A stretch of 55,307 nt of DNA from Halodesulfovibrio sp. (GTDB taxonomy: Bacteria; Desulfobacterota; Desulfovibrionia; Desulfovibrionales; Desulfovibrionaceae), in the NCBI RefSeq assembly GCF_025210605.1, contig NZ_JAOARI010000012.1, forward strand, positions 1 to 55,307. The letters are read 5' to 3'. Positions 8,715-15,485 of this stretch are shown here, piece by piece. Every line of letters starts with the position of its first letter. Positions within the stretch are counted from its first letter, which is position 1. The notes beneath the pieces were generated by a model. The model had not been told where the DNA came from and did not search any database. It was given only the letters and a program-made list of their open reading frames with translations. A program made the translations under genes and the position numbers.

Positions 8715-9113
8715 ATGCCACACGAGGTTCATCATCAGGAACGCCGGGCACTGCCACGTTACACAACTCCGTTTACAGCATCCATTGCAGAATTTGTATT
8801 TCCAATGTCTTACCAACCGGAATTTAAAGCCGAGTGCCTAGACATTACCCCAAAGGGTGCCATGCTGAAAGTGCCTTCTGTTATTTCGAAAGGGAGCGTT
8901 CAGCAGGTGAGTATTGACCTGCCTGGGTTTGAAAAAATACTGCAAACGAAACATCAATCAACATGCGATATTCCATGCCAGATTAGAGTTGTTTCCCGTG
9001 TTATATGGACTGCCATCAGCGAAGAAACTTCTACTATAGGAATAGAGTTTCTGAATATGGGAAAAAGTGCAGAACAAGCACTTGCTAGATATTTGAAAGA
9101 CATGATCTCCTAA
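8715..9113 (+). CDS. PilZ-domain protein (probable cyclic-di-GMP receptor)
   Basis: A 132-residue single-domain PilZ protein. RRALPR (about residues 10-15) matches the RxxxR arginine motif and DITPKGAML the D/N-x-S/T-x-x-G motif that together bind cyclic-di-GMP. No output domain is attached, so it probably acts by binding a partner, for example in motility or surface behaviour. The ribosome-binding site ahead of the ATG is weak. A small hairpin terminator follows. Other motility-signalling genes in the window (cheX, CheW-like, MCP) are not adjacent. Confidence 0.85.
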   Translation: MPHEVHHQERRALPRYTTPFTASIAEFVFPMSYQPEFKAECLDITPKGAMLKVPSVISKGSVQQVSIDLPGFEKILQTKHQSTCDIPCQIRVVSRVIWTAISEETSTIGIEFLNMGKSAEQALARYLKDMIS

Positions 9114-9129
9114 TAGCTGACAGCCATAT

Positions 9130-9155
9130 CCTGCTTTAAAGCAGGTTTTATTTTA
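9130..9155 (+). terminator. Terminator of the PilZ gene
   Basis: CCTGCTTTAAAGCAGG (9130-9145) forms a short hairpin followed by TTTTATTTTA, 16 bp after the stop codon. Confidence 0.7.
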
Positions 9156-9202
9156 TCCAGTACGCCAATTTTAACCGTGCGTGGTGCGTGTATAATAACG
9201 GC

Positions 9203-9309
9203 AGCAGACAGAAAACGTTTATAGGTGGCTGTGCTTTTCATGTTCTTGAGTTATTGCTGAAAGTTGAAATGAGGGTTGTGCATTGTTTTGCAGAACCCTT
9301 CTTTATTAT
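9203..9309 (+). ncRNA. Candidate small RNA between the PilZ gene and the next gene
   Basis: A perfect -10 box TATAAT (9191-9196) is followed about 75 bp later by a hairpin GGGTTGTGC (9273-9281) with GCAGAACCC (9290-9298) and a T-rich tail. No reading frame fits between them. The layout matches a transcript of roughly 105 nt. The -35 element is poor, so this is a candidate only. Confidence 0.3.
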
Positions 9310-9465
9310 GTTCAGTCAATATTGATATCCAGCCGACTCATCATATTGCGAAGTACACCCTAATGTAAAAAAAATAACGCACCGCAAAATATCCCGCAGA
9401 CCAGAGACTACGCCTCTTCCCTGTGAATTCCATATCGCCATGCCTGCAAAGTTATTCAATGTTCA

Positions 9466-9494
9466 TTGACACAAATGAGTGCATTCAGCATATT
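9466..9494 (+). promoter_or_regulatory. Sigma-70-type promoter for the gene at 9563
   Basis: TTGACA (9466-9471), a 17-bp spacer, then CATATT (9489-9494). The implied leader is about 60 nt. Confidence 0.55.
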
Positions 9495-9562
9495 TGTAAT
9501 GATTCAGATATGTTGTTTATGCTCACTTTTGCCTACTATGCAGAAAAATAAAGGACGCAGTC

Positions 9563-9946
9563 ATGGCGGAAACTCCAAGCACCCCTCGCAAACGACAAGA
9601 AATGCAGTCGCTTCTTTCCGAATCATTTAAGCAGAAAATACAACATGTTCCTGTTCAGGAAGAAGTTCAAACAGACATTCAAAGAATAATGCTTGCCTTA
9701 GGGTACGCTATTGCGCTTACCCCAACTGGAAGCACCGCCTTTACAAAACAGACTCTGTATAAAGGAATTGATGTTCGGGTCTGGATTCTTAACGAGCAGC
9801 AAAATGGTTGCCCTCATTCGTTTCTGGAAACAGTATGGGTTGGCTATTACACTCACGGTGATTTGCGTGAGATGGTAGACGACATTGAATACCCTAGACT
9901 TATGGACTATCTGCAAAAAGTTCATCCAGAAATATTCAATTTGTAA
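9563..9946 (+). CDS. Conserved-looking hypothetical protein, 127 aa
   Basis: I do not recognise this protein. It has a charged N-terminus (TPRKRQ), no signal peptide and no membrane segment. A well-packed mixed alpha/beta sequence in the second half (RVWILNEQQNG, ETVWVGYYTHGDLREM) suggests a soluble folded domain. The ATG at 9563 is preceded by AAAGGA, and a good promoter lies upstream. It stands alone between the PilZ gene and serS. It is likely real because of promoter, ribosome-binding site and codon use like its neighbours. Confidence 0.7.
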   Translation: MAETPSTPRKRQEMQSLLSESFKQKIQHVPVQEEVQTDIQRIMLALGYAIALTPTGSTAFTKQTLYKGIDVRVWILNEQQNGCPHSFLETVWVGYYTHGDLREMVDDIEYPRLMDYLQKVHPEIFNL

Positions 9947-10014
9947 GCATCGCATTAGCTGCTATTGAAAAATAGACTCTTGTAAACAAAATATATGGTG
10001 TTGATTTATCTAAG

Positions 10015-10043
10015 TTGACGCCATATTTTCCTGCGGCTATGCT
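10015..10043 (+). promoter_or_regulatory. Sigma-70-type promoter of serS
   Basis: TTGACG (10015-10020), a 17-bp spacer and TATGCT (10038-10043). Transcription would start near 10050, about 30 nt before the start codon. Confidence 0.6.
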
Positions 10044-10079
10044 ACCAAATCGTACTAAATTTTAAGGAGCCGCATTTCA

Positions 10080-11369
10080 ATGCTCGATCTCAAACTTTTG
10101 CAGAAAAATCCGCAAATTGTAGCTGAAGCTTTAGCAAAACGAAACTCTTCTATTGACGTTGATGAGTTTACTAAAATTGACACACGTCGCAGAGAGCTGC
10201 TTGTAGAACTGGAGTCTCTCAAAAGCGAACGCAACAAAGCTTCCGGTGAAGTAGCTAAGATGAAACGCGCAGGCGAAGACGCATCTGAGCTTATTTCCCG
10301 CCTCGGTTCACTGTCCGATAAAATTAAAGAGCTTGATGCTGAAACGGAAACCATTAAAGCCACAATGCACGAATGGCTTATTGCTGTTCCAAATATACCA
10401 CACGAAAGTGCTCCTGTAGGTGCAGACGAAGACGATAACGTTGAACTGCACACATGGGGCGAAAAGCCATCTATGTCTTTCACTCCTAAGGAACATTGGG
10501 AGCTTGCAGAGACATTGGGCGGTCTTGATTTTGAACGTGCTTCCAAGCTCACAGGTTCCCGCTTTTCCGTATTGTGGGGCTGGGCTGCTCGCTTAGAACG
10601 TGCGCTCATCAACCTGTTCCTCGACATGCAGACAACTGAACACGGCTACACAGAAGTGTTCCCGCCTGCTATTGTAAACAGCACTACAATGACCGGTACA
10701 GGTCAGCTTCCTAAATTTGAAGAAGATCTTTTCCGTTTGAATCATAAAGACTACTACCTTATCCCGACTGCTGAAGTACCGCTTACTAATATGCACTCTG
10801 GAGAGGTTTTGAGCGAAGAAGACTTGCCGCGTGCCTTTACTGCACAGACTCAGTGCTTCCGTTCAGAAGCAGGTAGCTATGGTAAAGATACAAAAGGACT
10901 GTTCCGCCAGCACCAGTTCACAAAAGTAGAAATGGTTCGCTACGCGCATCCTGATAGCTCATACGATGATCTTGAAAAAATGCGTCAGCATGCAGAAAAC
11001 ATCCTTCAGCGTCTTGGTCTGCACTACCGTGTAGTAACCTTATGCACTGGTGACATGGGCTTCTCTTCCGCTAAAACCTACGATATTGAAGTATGGTTGC
11101 CGGGTCAGGATAAATACCGCGAAGTTTCTTCCTGTTCTAACTGCATAGATTTTCAGGCTCGCCGTGCAAATCTCAAGTTTAAGCGTAAGGGCGCTAAAAA
11201 GCCTGAATTTGTGCATACATTGAATGGTTCCGGTCTTCCTACTGGTCGAACCATGATCGCAATCATTGAAAACTATCAGCAGGAAGACGGTTCTATCGTA
11301 ATTCCTGAAGCGCTGCGTCCTTACATGGGCGGTCTGGAAAAAATTACTCCAGATATGGCAATTAAATAA
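10080..11369 (+). CDS. serS: Seryl-tRNA synthetase
   Basis: Charges tRNA-Ser (and tRNA-Sec) with serine; class IIa. The 429-residue protein has the N-terminal antiparallel coiled-coil arm (about 1-105, [17 protein letters not shown] then charged heptads) that contacts the tRNA long variable arm. The catalytic core follows, with motif 2 ([24 protein letters not shown]) and motif 3 ([20 protein letters not shown]). The ATG at 10080 is preceded by AAGGAG (10064-10069). The tRNA-Lys cluster begins 68 bp after its stop and has its own promoter, whose -35 box is only 25 bp past serS. Confidence 0.97.
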   Translation: MLDLKLLQKNPQIVAEALAKRNSSIDVDEFTKIDTRRRELLVELESLKSERNKASGEVAKMKRAGEDASELISRLGSLSDKIKELDAETETIKATMHEWLIAVPNIPHESAPVGADEDDNVELHTWGEKPSMSFTPKEHWELAETLGGLDFERASKLTGSRFSVLWGWAARLERALINLFLDMQTTEHGYTEVFPPAIVNSTTMTGTGQLPKFEEDLFRLNHKDYYLIPTAEVPLTNMHSGEVLSEEDLPRAFTAQTQCFRSEAGSYGKDTKGLFRQHQFTKVEMVRYAHPDSSYDDLEKMRQHAENILQRLGLHYRVVTLCTGDMGFSSAKTYDIEVWLPGQDKYREVSSCSNCIDFQARRANLKFKRKGAKKPEFVHTLNGSGLPTGRTMIAIIENYQQEDGSIVIPEALRPYMGGLEKITPDMAIK

Positions 11370-11394
11370 AAAAACATTTTTTTTCAAAAAGTGT

Positions 11395-11421
11395 TTGACA
11401 ATATGAGCACTCAACTATAGA
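11395..11421 (+). promoter_or_regulatory. Promoter of tRNA-Lys copy 1
   Basis: TTGACA (11395-11400), a 15-bp spacer and TATAGA (11416-11421), with a T/A-rich UP-like stretch upstream. The same arrangement recurs before copies 2 and 3. Confidence 0.75.
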
Positions 11422-11437
11422 ACTGCACTCCTCAAAC

Positions 11438-11513
11438 GGGTCGTTAACTCAGTTGGTAGAGTATCTGCCTTTTAAGCAGAGAGTCACTGGTTCGAGCCCA
11501 GTACGACCCACCA
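11438..11513 (+). tRNA. tRNA-Lys (anticodon TTT), copy 1
   Basis: A 76-nt cloverleaf with encoded CCA. Acceptor stem GGGTCGT / ACGACCC; anticodon stem TCTGC / GCAGA with loop CTTTTAA, giving anticodon UUU. The T-loop is GGTTCGAGCCC. The mature sequence is identical to copies 2 and 3. A hairpin AGACCGGAA / TTCCGGTCT follows at 11524-11547. Confidence 0.97.
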
Positions 11514-11521
11514 CTGGATAT

Positions 11522-11553
11522 AAAGACCGGAATTTCGGTTCCGGTCTCATTTA
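11522..11553 (+). terminator. Terminator after tRNA-Lys copy 1
   Basis: AGACCGGAA pairs with TTCCGGTCT; the tail CATTTATA is only partly T-rich, so it is weaker than the terminators of the other two copies. Confidence 0.6.
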
Positions 11554-11605
11554 TACCACCGTTTGAGTCAGGCAAATCGCTGTCAAAAATTTTAATAAAA
11601 AATGT

Positions 11606-11632
11606 TTGACATGAGGAAGCGAAGTCTATAAA
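11606..11632 (+). promoter_or_regulatory. Promoter of tRNA-Lys copy 2
   Basis: TTGACA (11606-11611), a 15-bp spacer and TATAAA (11627-11632). Confidence 0.75.
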
Positions 11633-11648
11633 AAATTTCTCCTCAAGA

Positions 11649-11724
11649 GGGTCGTTAACTCAGTTGGTAGAGTATCTGCCTTTTAAGCAGAGAGTCACTG
11701 GTTCGAGCCCAGTACGACCCACCA
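11649..11724 (+). tRNA. tRNA-Lys (anticodon TTT), copy 2
   Basis: 76 nt, identical over its full length to copies 1 and 3, including the encoded CCA and the following ACTGGATA. It has its own promoter, and a terminator identical to that of copy 3 follows. Confidence 0.97.
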
Positions 11725-11731
11725 CTGGATA

Positions 11732-11768
11732 CATAAGCCGTATTTGCGAAAGCGAATACGGCTTTTTC
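11732..11768 (+). terminator. Terminator after tRNA-Lys copy 2
   Basis: AAGCCGTATT / AATACGGCTT around a GCGAAAGC core, then TTTTTC. The same hairpin recurs after copy 3. Confidence 0.85.
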
Positions 11769-11816
11769 GGGTGAAAGGGATGTAATATTTTTTTCTACTT
11801 TTTTTAGAAAAAATGT

Positions 11817-11843
11817 TTGACAAGAATCCACGGAATCTATAAA
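11817..11843 (+). promoter_or_regulatory. Promoter of tRNA-Lys copy 3
   Basis: TTGACA (11817-11822), a 15-bp spacer and TATAAA (11838-11843), preceded by a strongly T/A-rich stretch. Confidence 0.75.
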
Positions 11844-11857
11844 CCACATCTCCGAAC

Positions 11858-11933
11858 GGGTCGTTAACTCAGTTGGTAGAGTATCTGCCTTTTAAGCAGA
11901 GAGTCACTGGTTCGAGCCCAGTACGACCCACCA
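11858..11933 (+). tRNA. tRNA-Lys (anticodon TTT), copy 3
   Basis: 76 nt, identical to copies 1 and 2. The start is 14 bp from the -10 box, against 16 bp in the other two, so leaders are only a few nucleotides long. Confidence 0.97.
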
Positions 11934-11941
11934 CTGGATAT

Positions 11942-11980
11942 ATAAGCCGTATTTGCGAAAGCGAATACGGCTTTTTTTGT
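11942..11980 (+). terminator. Terminator after tRNA-Lys copy 3
   Basis: Same stem as after copy 2 (AAGCCGTATT / AATACGGCTT), followed by TTTTTTTGTTT. Confidence 0.9.
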
Positions 11981-12246
11981 TTGCATTTTACTGTTCATAT
12001 ATAGAGTAGAATACCTCTAACTGATAGTTAATGAGTTGCGTTTAGCAAGAAGTGCTTTTCGGCTTGCATTTATGGCAATTAATTCGGGAGCATAAATGAA
12101 TACACATGGTTTGCTCTTCTAAAATGAAAGATTTTGCCCATGAAAAATTGCTTCTTCTCCAAGCTCATTGCGCCGTCAAAAAACTACTTCGGCTCGTTTT
12201 TTGCTTTAAATTACATACGAAGCAATTTTTACCACCGGAGTGTATC
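11981..12246. other. Region between the tRNA-Lys cluster and the 90-aa gene
   Basis: I see no structured RNA. An 8-codon frame at 12096-12122 has a decent ribosome-binding site (CGGGAG) and could be a leader peptide, but nothing else supports it. A longer in-frame start at 12106 for the following gene lacks a ribosome-binding site. Confidence 0.3.
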
Positions 12247-12519
12247 ATGGCACCTATCGAAGGCATCGGACAAGACGCTTTTTCTTTCAAGCTTGGCAAT
12301 TTGTTACAGTCAACAACACAGAAAGCACAGGAAAAACAGGCTGTTTCAGTTCCTCAGCCAGCTCCTGCTCAAATGGCAGCACCTGTTCGTTCTGAAACAG
12401 AGGCGGCAAACATTGCCTATGGTAACACAGTAACTGCACTCGAAAATGGACAGCAGCCAGCCGGTCAAACAGGTCATGCTCTTGACCCTGCCCGTGTTGC
12501 AGCCTTGCTGGACTTTTAG
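12247..12519 (+). CDS. Small Ala/Gln/Pro-rich hypothetical protein, 90 aa
   Basis: I do not recognise a family. The protein is 90 residues, rich in Ala, Gln and Pro (VSVPQPAPAQMAAPV in the middle), with a structured-looking opening MAPIEGIGQDAFSFKLGNLL and a closing DPARVAALLDF. This layout (short helix, disordered linker, short helix) would suit a small adaptor, but that is speculation. The ATG at 12247 is preceded by CGGAG (12236-12240). There is no signal peptide. A stable hairpin without T-run (12530-12555) follows. Confidence 0.65.
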   Translation: MAPIEGIGQDAFSFKLGNLLQSTTQKAQEKQAVSVPQPAPAQMAAPVRSETEAANIAYGNTVTALENGQQPAGQTGHALDPARVAALLDF

Positions 12520-12529
12520 TCAGCATAGT

Positions 12530-12555
12530 TTCAGGGAGTGTTCGCACTCCCTGAA
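12530..12555 (+). terminator. Stable hairpin after the 90-aa gene
   Basis: TTCAGGGAGTG pairs with CACTCCCTGAA around a TTCG loop, 10 bp after the stop codon. There is no T-run, so it may be an mRNA 3'-end stabiliser rather than a terminator. Confidence 0.5.
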
Positions 12556-12562
12556 GAAAGAC

Positions 12563-12593
12563 ACAAAAAAAGCGTATTGTCATAACAATACGC
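12563..12593 (-). terminator. Terminator of the TPR gene
   Basis: GCGTATTGT (12572-12580) pairs with ACAATACGC (12585-12593) around CATA; the minus strand continues into TTTTTTTGTGT. Confidence 0.85.
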
Positions 12594-12613
12594 CTTGTTC
12601 ACTATACAGTGCA

Positions 12614-13261
12614 TTACTGCGCTGAGTTTTGGAGCTGTGCCTGAAGCTTGGCTGCCCCCATCTTATCCCCTGAAGCTGTCAGAGCTTTAAGCAGATTGAA
12701 TTGCACTTTTCTTTTATCAGGATCAACTGTAGCGGCTTTCTTTAAGTAACGCACAGCCAGTTTAGGCTGTTTGCAAGCCATGCACCATTCTCCCATCATA
12801 CGAAATATGCTGTGCTCATCAACATAGCATGAAGCAGCTTCCTTGAACGCATCAAGCGCATCATTCACATTGCCAGCTACAAGATAGCGACGTCCACGGT
12901 TCAGTGCTTTATCAAGCGTCAGCTTTCGTTTGAGCTGCTCGTGATATGATTCTGACTCCTGAGCCTTCCGCAGTTCCAAGAACAGCTTTACAAGGCTGTC
13001 GTGAACTGTTTTTTCCTGCCCCTTCGTGTAGACAAGCCCTTTAGGGAACATTGTTTTGACTTCTGAAACTCTATTCATATTGTGCAGCACTTCTTTCAGT
13101 GCTGAATCAATCGTTATTCTGTCAATGCCGGTAACTTTTCCCGTCAAAACAAGTCTGAGGGCGGCAATAACGGAAGCAGTAGCGCGCAGGACATCATGGC
13201 GCTGAAAATATGCTTTCGCACGGGCAATATGTTCTTTAGCAGCTTTGGAATCGTCTTTCAT
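12614..13261 (-). CDS. Tetratricopeptide-repeat protein
   Basis: A 215-residue cytoplasmic protein. The C-terminal half has TPR-like helix pairs (ALNRGRRYLVAGNVNDALDAFKEAA; then PKLAVRYLKKAATVDPDKRKVQFNLLKAL), a protein-protein interaction scaffold. The N-terminal half (AKEHIARAKAYFQRHDVLRATASVIAAL) may be an additional degenerate repeat. The start at 13261 is preceded by AAGGTGA; the alternative ATG at 13279 has no ribosome-binding site. Its function is unknown. It is divergent from the ferredoxin gene. Confidence 0.8.
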   Translation of the reverse strand: MKDDSKAAKEHIARAKAYFQRHDVLRATASVIAALRLVLTGKVTGIDRITIDSALKEVLHNMNRVSEVKTMFPKGLVYTKGQEKTVHDSLVKLFLELRKAQESESYHEQLKRKLTLDKALNRGRRYLVAGNVNDALDAFKEAASCYVDEHSIFRMMGEWCMACKQPKLAVRYLKKAATVDPDKRKVQFNLLKALTASGDKMGAAKLQAQLQNSAQ

Positions 13262-13400
13262 ACAGTCACCTTGCAACATTTTATTGAATACAAAGCTACG
13301 ATAGTAGAATAATACTGAAAGTCAAATATCATTGTACGGTATTCAGAGCATGCTATTCACAAAAGGTACACTTGCAACAAACTCTTTAAGGGAGAATCAT

Positions 13401-13592
13401 ATGGCTAAGAAACTACGTATTGACGAAGAAGAATGTATCGGTTGTGAATCTTGTGTAGAACTTTGCCCAAAAGCATTTGAAATGAATGCAGATGGCGATA
13501 AAGCCATTGTAGTAGATGAAGACTGTACGGATGATTGTGTTGAAGAATCCATTGACACATGTCCTGTGAGCTGCATCTTTTACGAAGGCTAG
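13401..13592 (+). CDS. [4Fe-4S] ferredoxin, D. gigas type with extra cysteines
   Basis: A 63-residue low-potential electron carrier. C12, C15, C18 (CIGCESC) and C54 (DTCP) fit the cluster ligands of D. gigas ferredoxin. C22 and C46 correspond to the C18-C42 pair that forms a disulfide there (CVEICP and DCVEEAID in that protein). Two more cysteines, C42 and C58, have no counterpart in D. gigas ferredoxin. The ATG at 13401 follows AAGGGAG, and a terminator follows, so it is monocistronic. It is a likely partner of Rnf (44155-49181) and of ferredoxin-linked enzymes; which partner is inference. Confidence 0.93.
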   Translation: MAKKLRIDEEECIGCESCVELCPKAFEMNADGDKAIVVDEDCTDDCVEESIDTCPVSCIFYEG

Positions 13593-13933
13593 GTAATTTA
13601 GTCCCAAATAAAAAGCACTGCCTCAATTAGAGACAGTGCTTTTTTCTTTTTTTGTCTATTGTTGCGTCAAACACTAAGTATATTATAAAAACATTAAGAA
13701 AAGACAGCACCTTTTGCTTTACCCCAAACGCCTTCTCCTGTAGAACATCTCAACATTGTAAATATCGCATTTTTTTGCATTTGCTAAATTGTGCCCCCAT
13801 CAGACGTTACTGTTGCAAAAATTATCTGTTTCTGTACCATTTTGATACGAAACAGATGGTATTGATGCGTAACGAGTCTTTTTTATTATACACCAAGGCT
13901 CTCTTCACGCTGCTTACTGTCATAGGAGCTGTT
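13593..13933. other. Region between ferredoxin and cheX
   Basis: It contains the ferredoxin terminator and otherwise AT-rich sequence. A longer in-frame reading of cheX back to 13652 exists but has no ribosome-binding site and does not resemble the family. Confidence 0.4.
13611..13650 (+). terminator. Terminator of the ferredoxin gene
   Basis: AAAAGCACTG / CAGTGCTTTT stem extended by CTC/GAG, followed by TTTTTTCTTTTTTT. Confidence 0.85.
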
Positions 13934-14398
13934 ATGAATTCTGACGTTACCTTTGCTAAGCCTTTCATTAGTGCTACCAACAATGTACTTTCCACAATGG
14001 CTGGCATCACCCCGGTTCCGGGTGCTCCATTTGTAAAAAAAGATAATATTGCGTGCGGTGATGTTTCTGCAATCATTGGTCTTACAGGAGAAAAACGTGG
14101 CAGTATCTCTGTTACTTTTTCTAAAAAATGCGCGATTGCTTTGGTACGTGCGATGCTGGGCGATGATGTTCAGGATATTATTTCTGATACAAAAGATGCA
14201 GTGGGCGAAATCTGCAACATGATTTCTGGTCAAGCGCGTGCCGGTCTTGCTGAAGTAGGCATTAAGTGTGATGGTTCAACACCGTCTATAATTATGGGGG
14301 CTGACCATACTGTCAGTCATGTGACATCAAGCCCTGTTATTGCGGTGCCGTTTACCACTCCTCATGGTGATTTTACCATTGAGTTTTGTTTTGGCTAA
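13934..14398 (+). CDS. cheX: CheX-type CheY-P phosphatase domain protein
   Basis: A 154-residue protein of the CheC/CheX/FliY superfamily, which dephosphorylates CheY-P to end a chemotaxis signal. The catalytic E-x-x-N motif is present as E92-I-C-N95 within DAVGEICNMISGQAR, a single motif as in CheX. The opening NSDVTFAKPFISATNNVLSTMAG and the GITPVPGAPFVKK region are CheX-like. The ATG at 13934 has AGGAG 5 bp upstream. It is not in a che operon; the closest chemotaxis genes in the window are the CheW-like gene (42888) and the MCP (50389). A terminator follows. Confidence 0.85.
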   Translation: MNSDVTFAKPFISATNNVLSTMAGITPVPGAPFVKKDNIACGDVSAIIGLTGEKRGSISVTFSKKCAIALVRAMLGDDVQDIISDTKDAVGEICNMISGQARAGLAEVGIKCDGSTPSIIMGADHTVSHVTSSPVIAVPFTTPHGDFTIEFCFG

Positions 14399-14816
14399 AT
14401 TGTCTTACATTACAGACAAATAGTACATATTTTCTTAAAAAACGCTCACAGTTTGCTGTGAGCGTTTTTTATTACACAGCACCAGCTCGGCTAGTTTCAA
14501 CGGTTTCACGAGGTTGTAGGTTGTTTCACGCATTTTATGCACACCATTTCCACAGCCGCATGTTAGATTTTGACACTCCGTTATTACTTTTTTTTTACAA
14601 CCAAACCCGTTGAGATGTCTCACTTCTAATTAATTCCATACCCTGTCTGGAAAAAAGTCTATTGCTAAAAAACTGCCAGCATGAGTATGATTTACTTCTT
14701 GCAACTGAGTAGACAAAAACGTCTACTTGTGTTTTTTATATCAATTATTACAATTAGTTATATGATATGAAGTGCTCACGCTACATATCAAGACACACAC
14801 TTTTGAGGGTTATAGT
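14399..14816. other. Region between cheX and nrdG
   Basis: It holds the cheX terminator, then AT-rich sequence with a palindrome AGTAGAC-N6-GTCTACT at 14708-14727, about 90 bp before nrdG. No promoter stands out, and I do not see an NrdR-like box with confidence. Confidence 0.4.
14435..14473 (+). terminator. Terminator of cheX
   Basis: AAAAACGCTCACAG / CTGTGAGCGTTTTT with a TTTG loop, symmetrical enough to work in both directions. Confidence 0.9.
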
Positions 14817-15485
14817 ATGGTATCTGCTTGGTCACGTGTTTTTGGTTTTGAAAGGGTAAGTCTTTGCGATTGGCCCGGTATGAATGCAAGCGTCATTTTT
14901 CTTGGCGGCTGTAATATGCACTGCCCAACATGCCACAACTATAATCTTGCCTGGCATAGCGACACAATGGATGTCATCCCGCAAGAAGCGATTGAGTCTT
15001 ACCTGACTAAACGCGCGCGCTGGATTGACGGTGTCGTCATTACGGGGGGGGAAGCGACGATTACGCCGGGGCTTATTGACCTGATTAAGGATTTAAGAAA
15101 GCTCGGTATGCCGGTTAAAATGGACAGCAACGGCATGCGTCCCGACGTAATACACCAATTGCTCGACGAAGATCTCGTTAAGCTTTTTGCAGTTGATGTT
15201 AAAGGCCCTTATCAGAAATATCCTGTGCTTACCGGCGGTACGACATCCCCAGAAGAAGCAGCAAAAAATCTCTCTCAGATTTTTGAACTGGCAAAACAGT
15301 ATCCTGACAAATTCCTGTTCCGCATTACTAAAGTGCCTGTGCTGACAGAAGAAGATATTCGGGAAGCTGAGAGCTACCTGCCGGAAGGTTTTACGCTTAA
15401 GCATCAGGAGTACGTTCCCCCAAGGAGAGAACATGCCGAAACAAATTCTGAAGCGCGACAAGTGTCTGGAGACATGGTCGCTTGA
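14817..15485 (+). CDS. nrdG: Anaerobic ribonucleotide reductase activating protein (radical SAM)
   Basis: Generates the glycyl radical on NrdD using a [4Fe-4S] cluster and S-adenosylmethionine. The cluster motif C32-NMH-C36-PT-C39 (CX3CX2C) is intact, with the typical opening VSLCDWPGMNASVIFLGGCN and the glycine-rich ITGGEAT for SAM binding. It has 222 residues. The start at 14817 follows GAGGG; the upstream ATG at 14772 has no ribosome-binding site. The 3' end overlaps the nrdD start by 53 bp in another frame, so the last 17 codons are shared with the next gene. Confidence 0.92.
   Translation: MVSAWSRVFGFERVSLCDWPGMNASVIFLGGCNMHCPTCHNYNLAWHSDTMDVIPQEAIESYLTKRARWIDGVVITGGEATITPGLIDLIKDLRKLGMPVKMDSNGMRPDVIHQLLDEDLVKLFAVDVKGPYQKYPVLTGGTTSPEEAAKNLSQIFELAKQYPDKFLFRITKVPVLTEEDIREAESYLPEGFTLKHQEYVPPRREHAETNSEARQVSGDMVA

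Larger units (their letters stand above)
9114..9562. other. Intergenic region between the PilZ gene and the 127-aa gene
   Basis: This 449-bp gap holds the PilZ terminator, the candidate small RNA (9203-9309) and the promoter of the next gene (9466-9494). Between 9310 and 9465 I see nothing. Confidence 0.4.

Noticed and set aside
11655..11849. 64-codon frame antisense to tRNA-Lys copy 2
   Set aside because: It runs across a tRNA gene, its terminator and the next promoter; it is an artefact of conserved tRNA sequence.
12096..12122. 8-codon leader-peptide-like frame before the 90-aa gene
   Set aside because: A ribosome-binding site is present, but there is no attenuator structure or codon bias to support a regulatory role.
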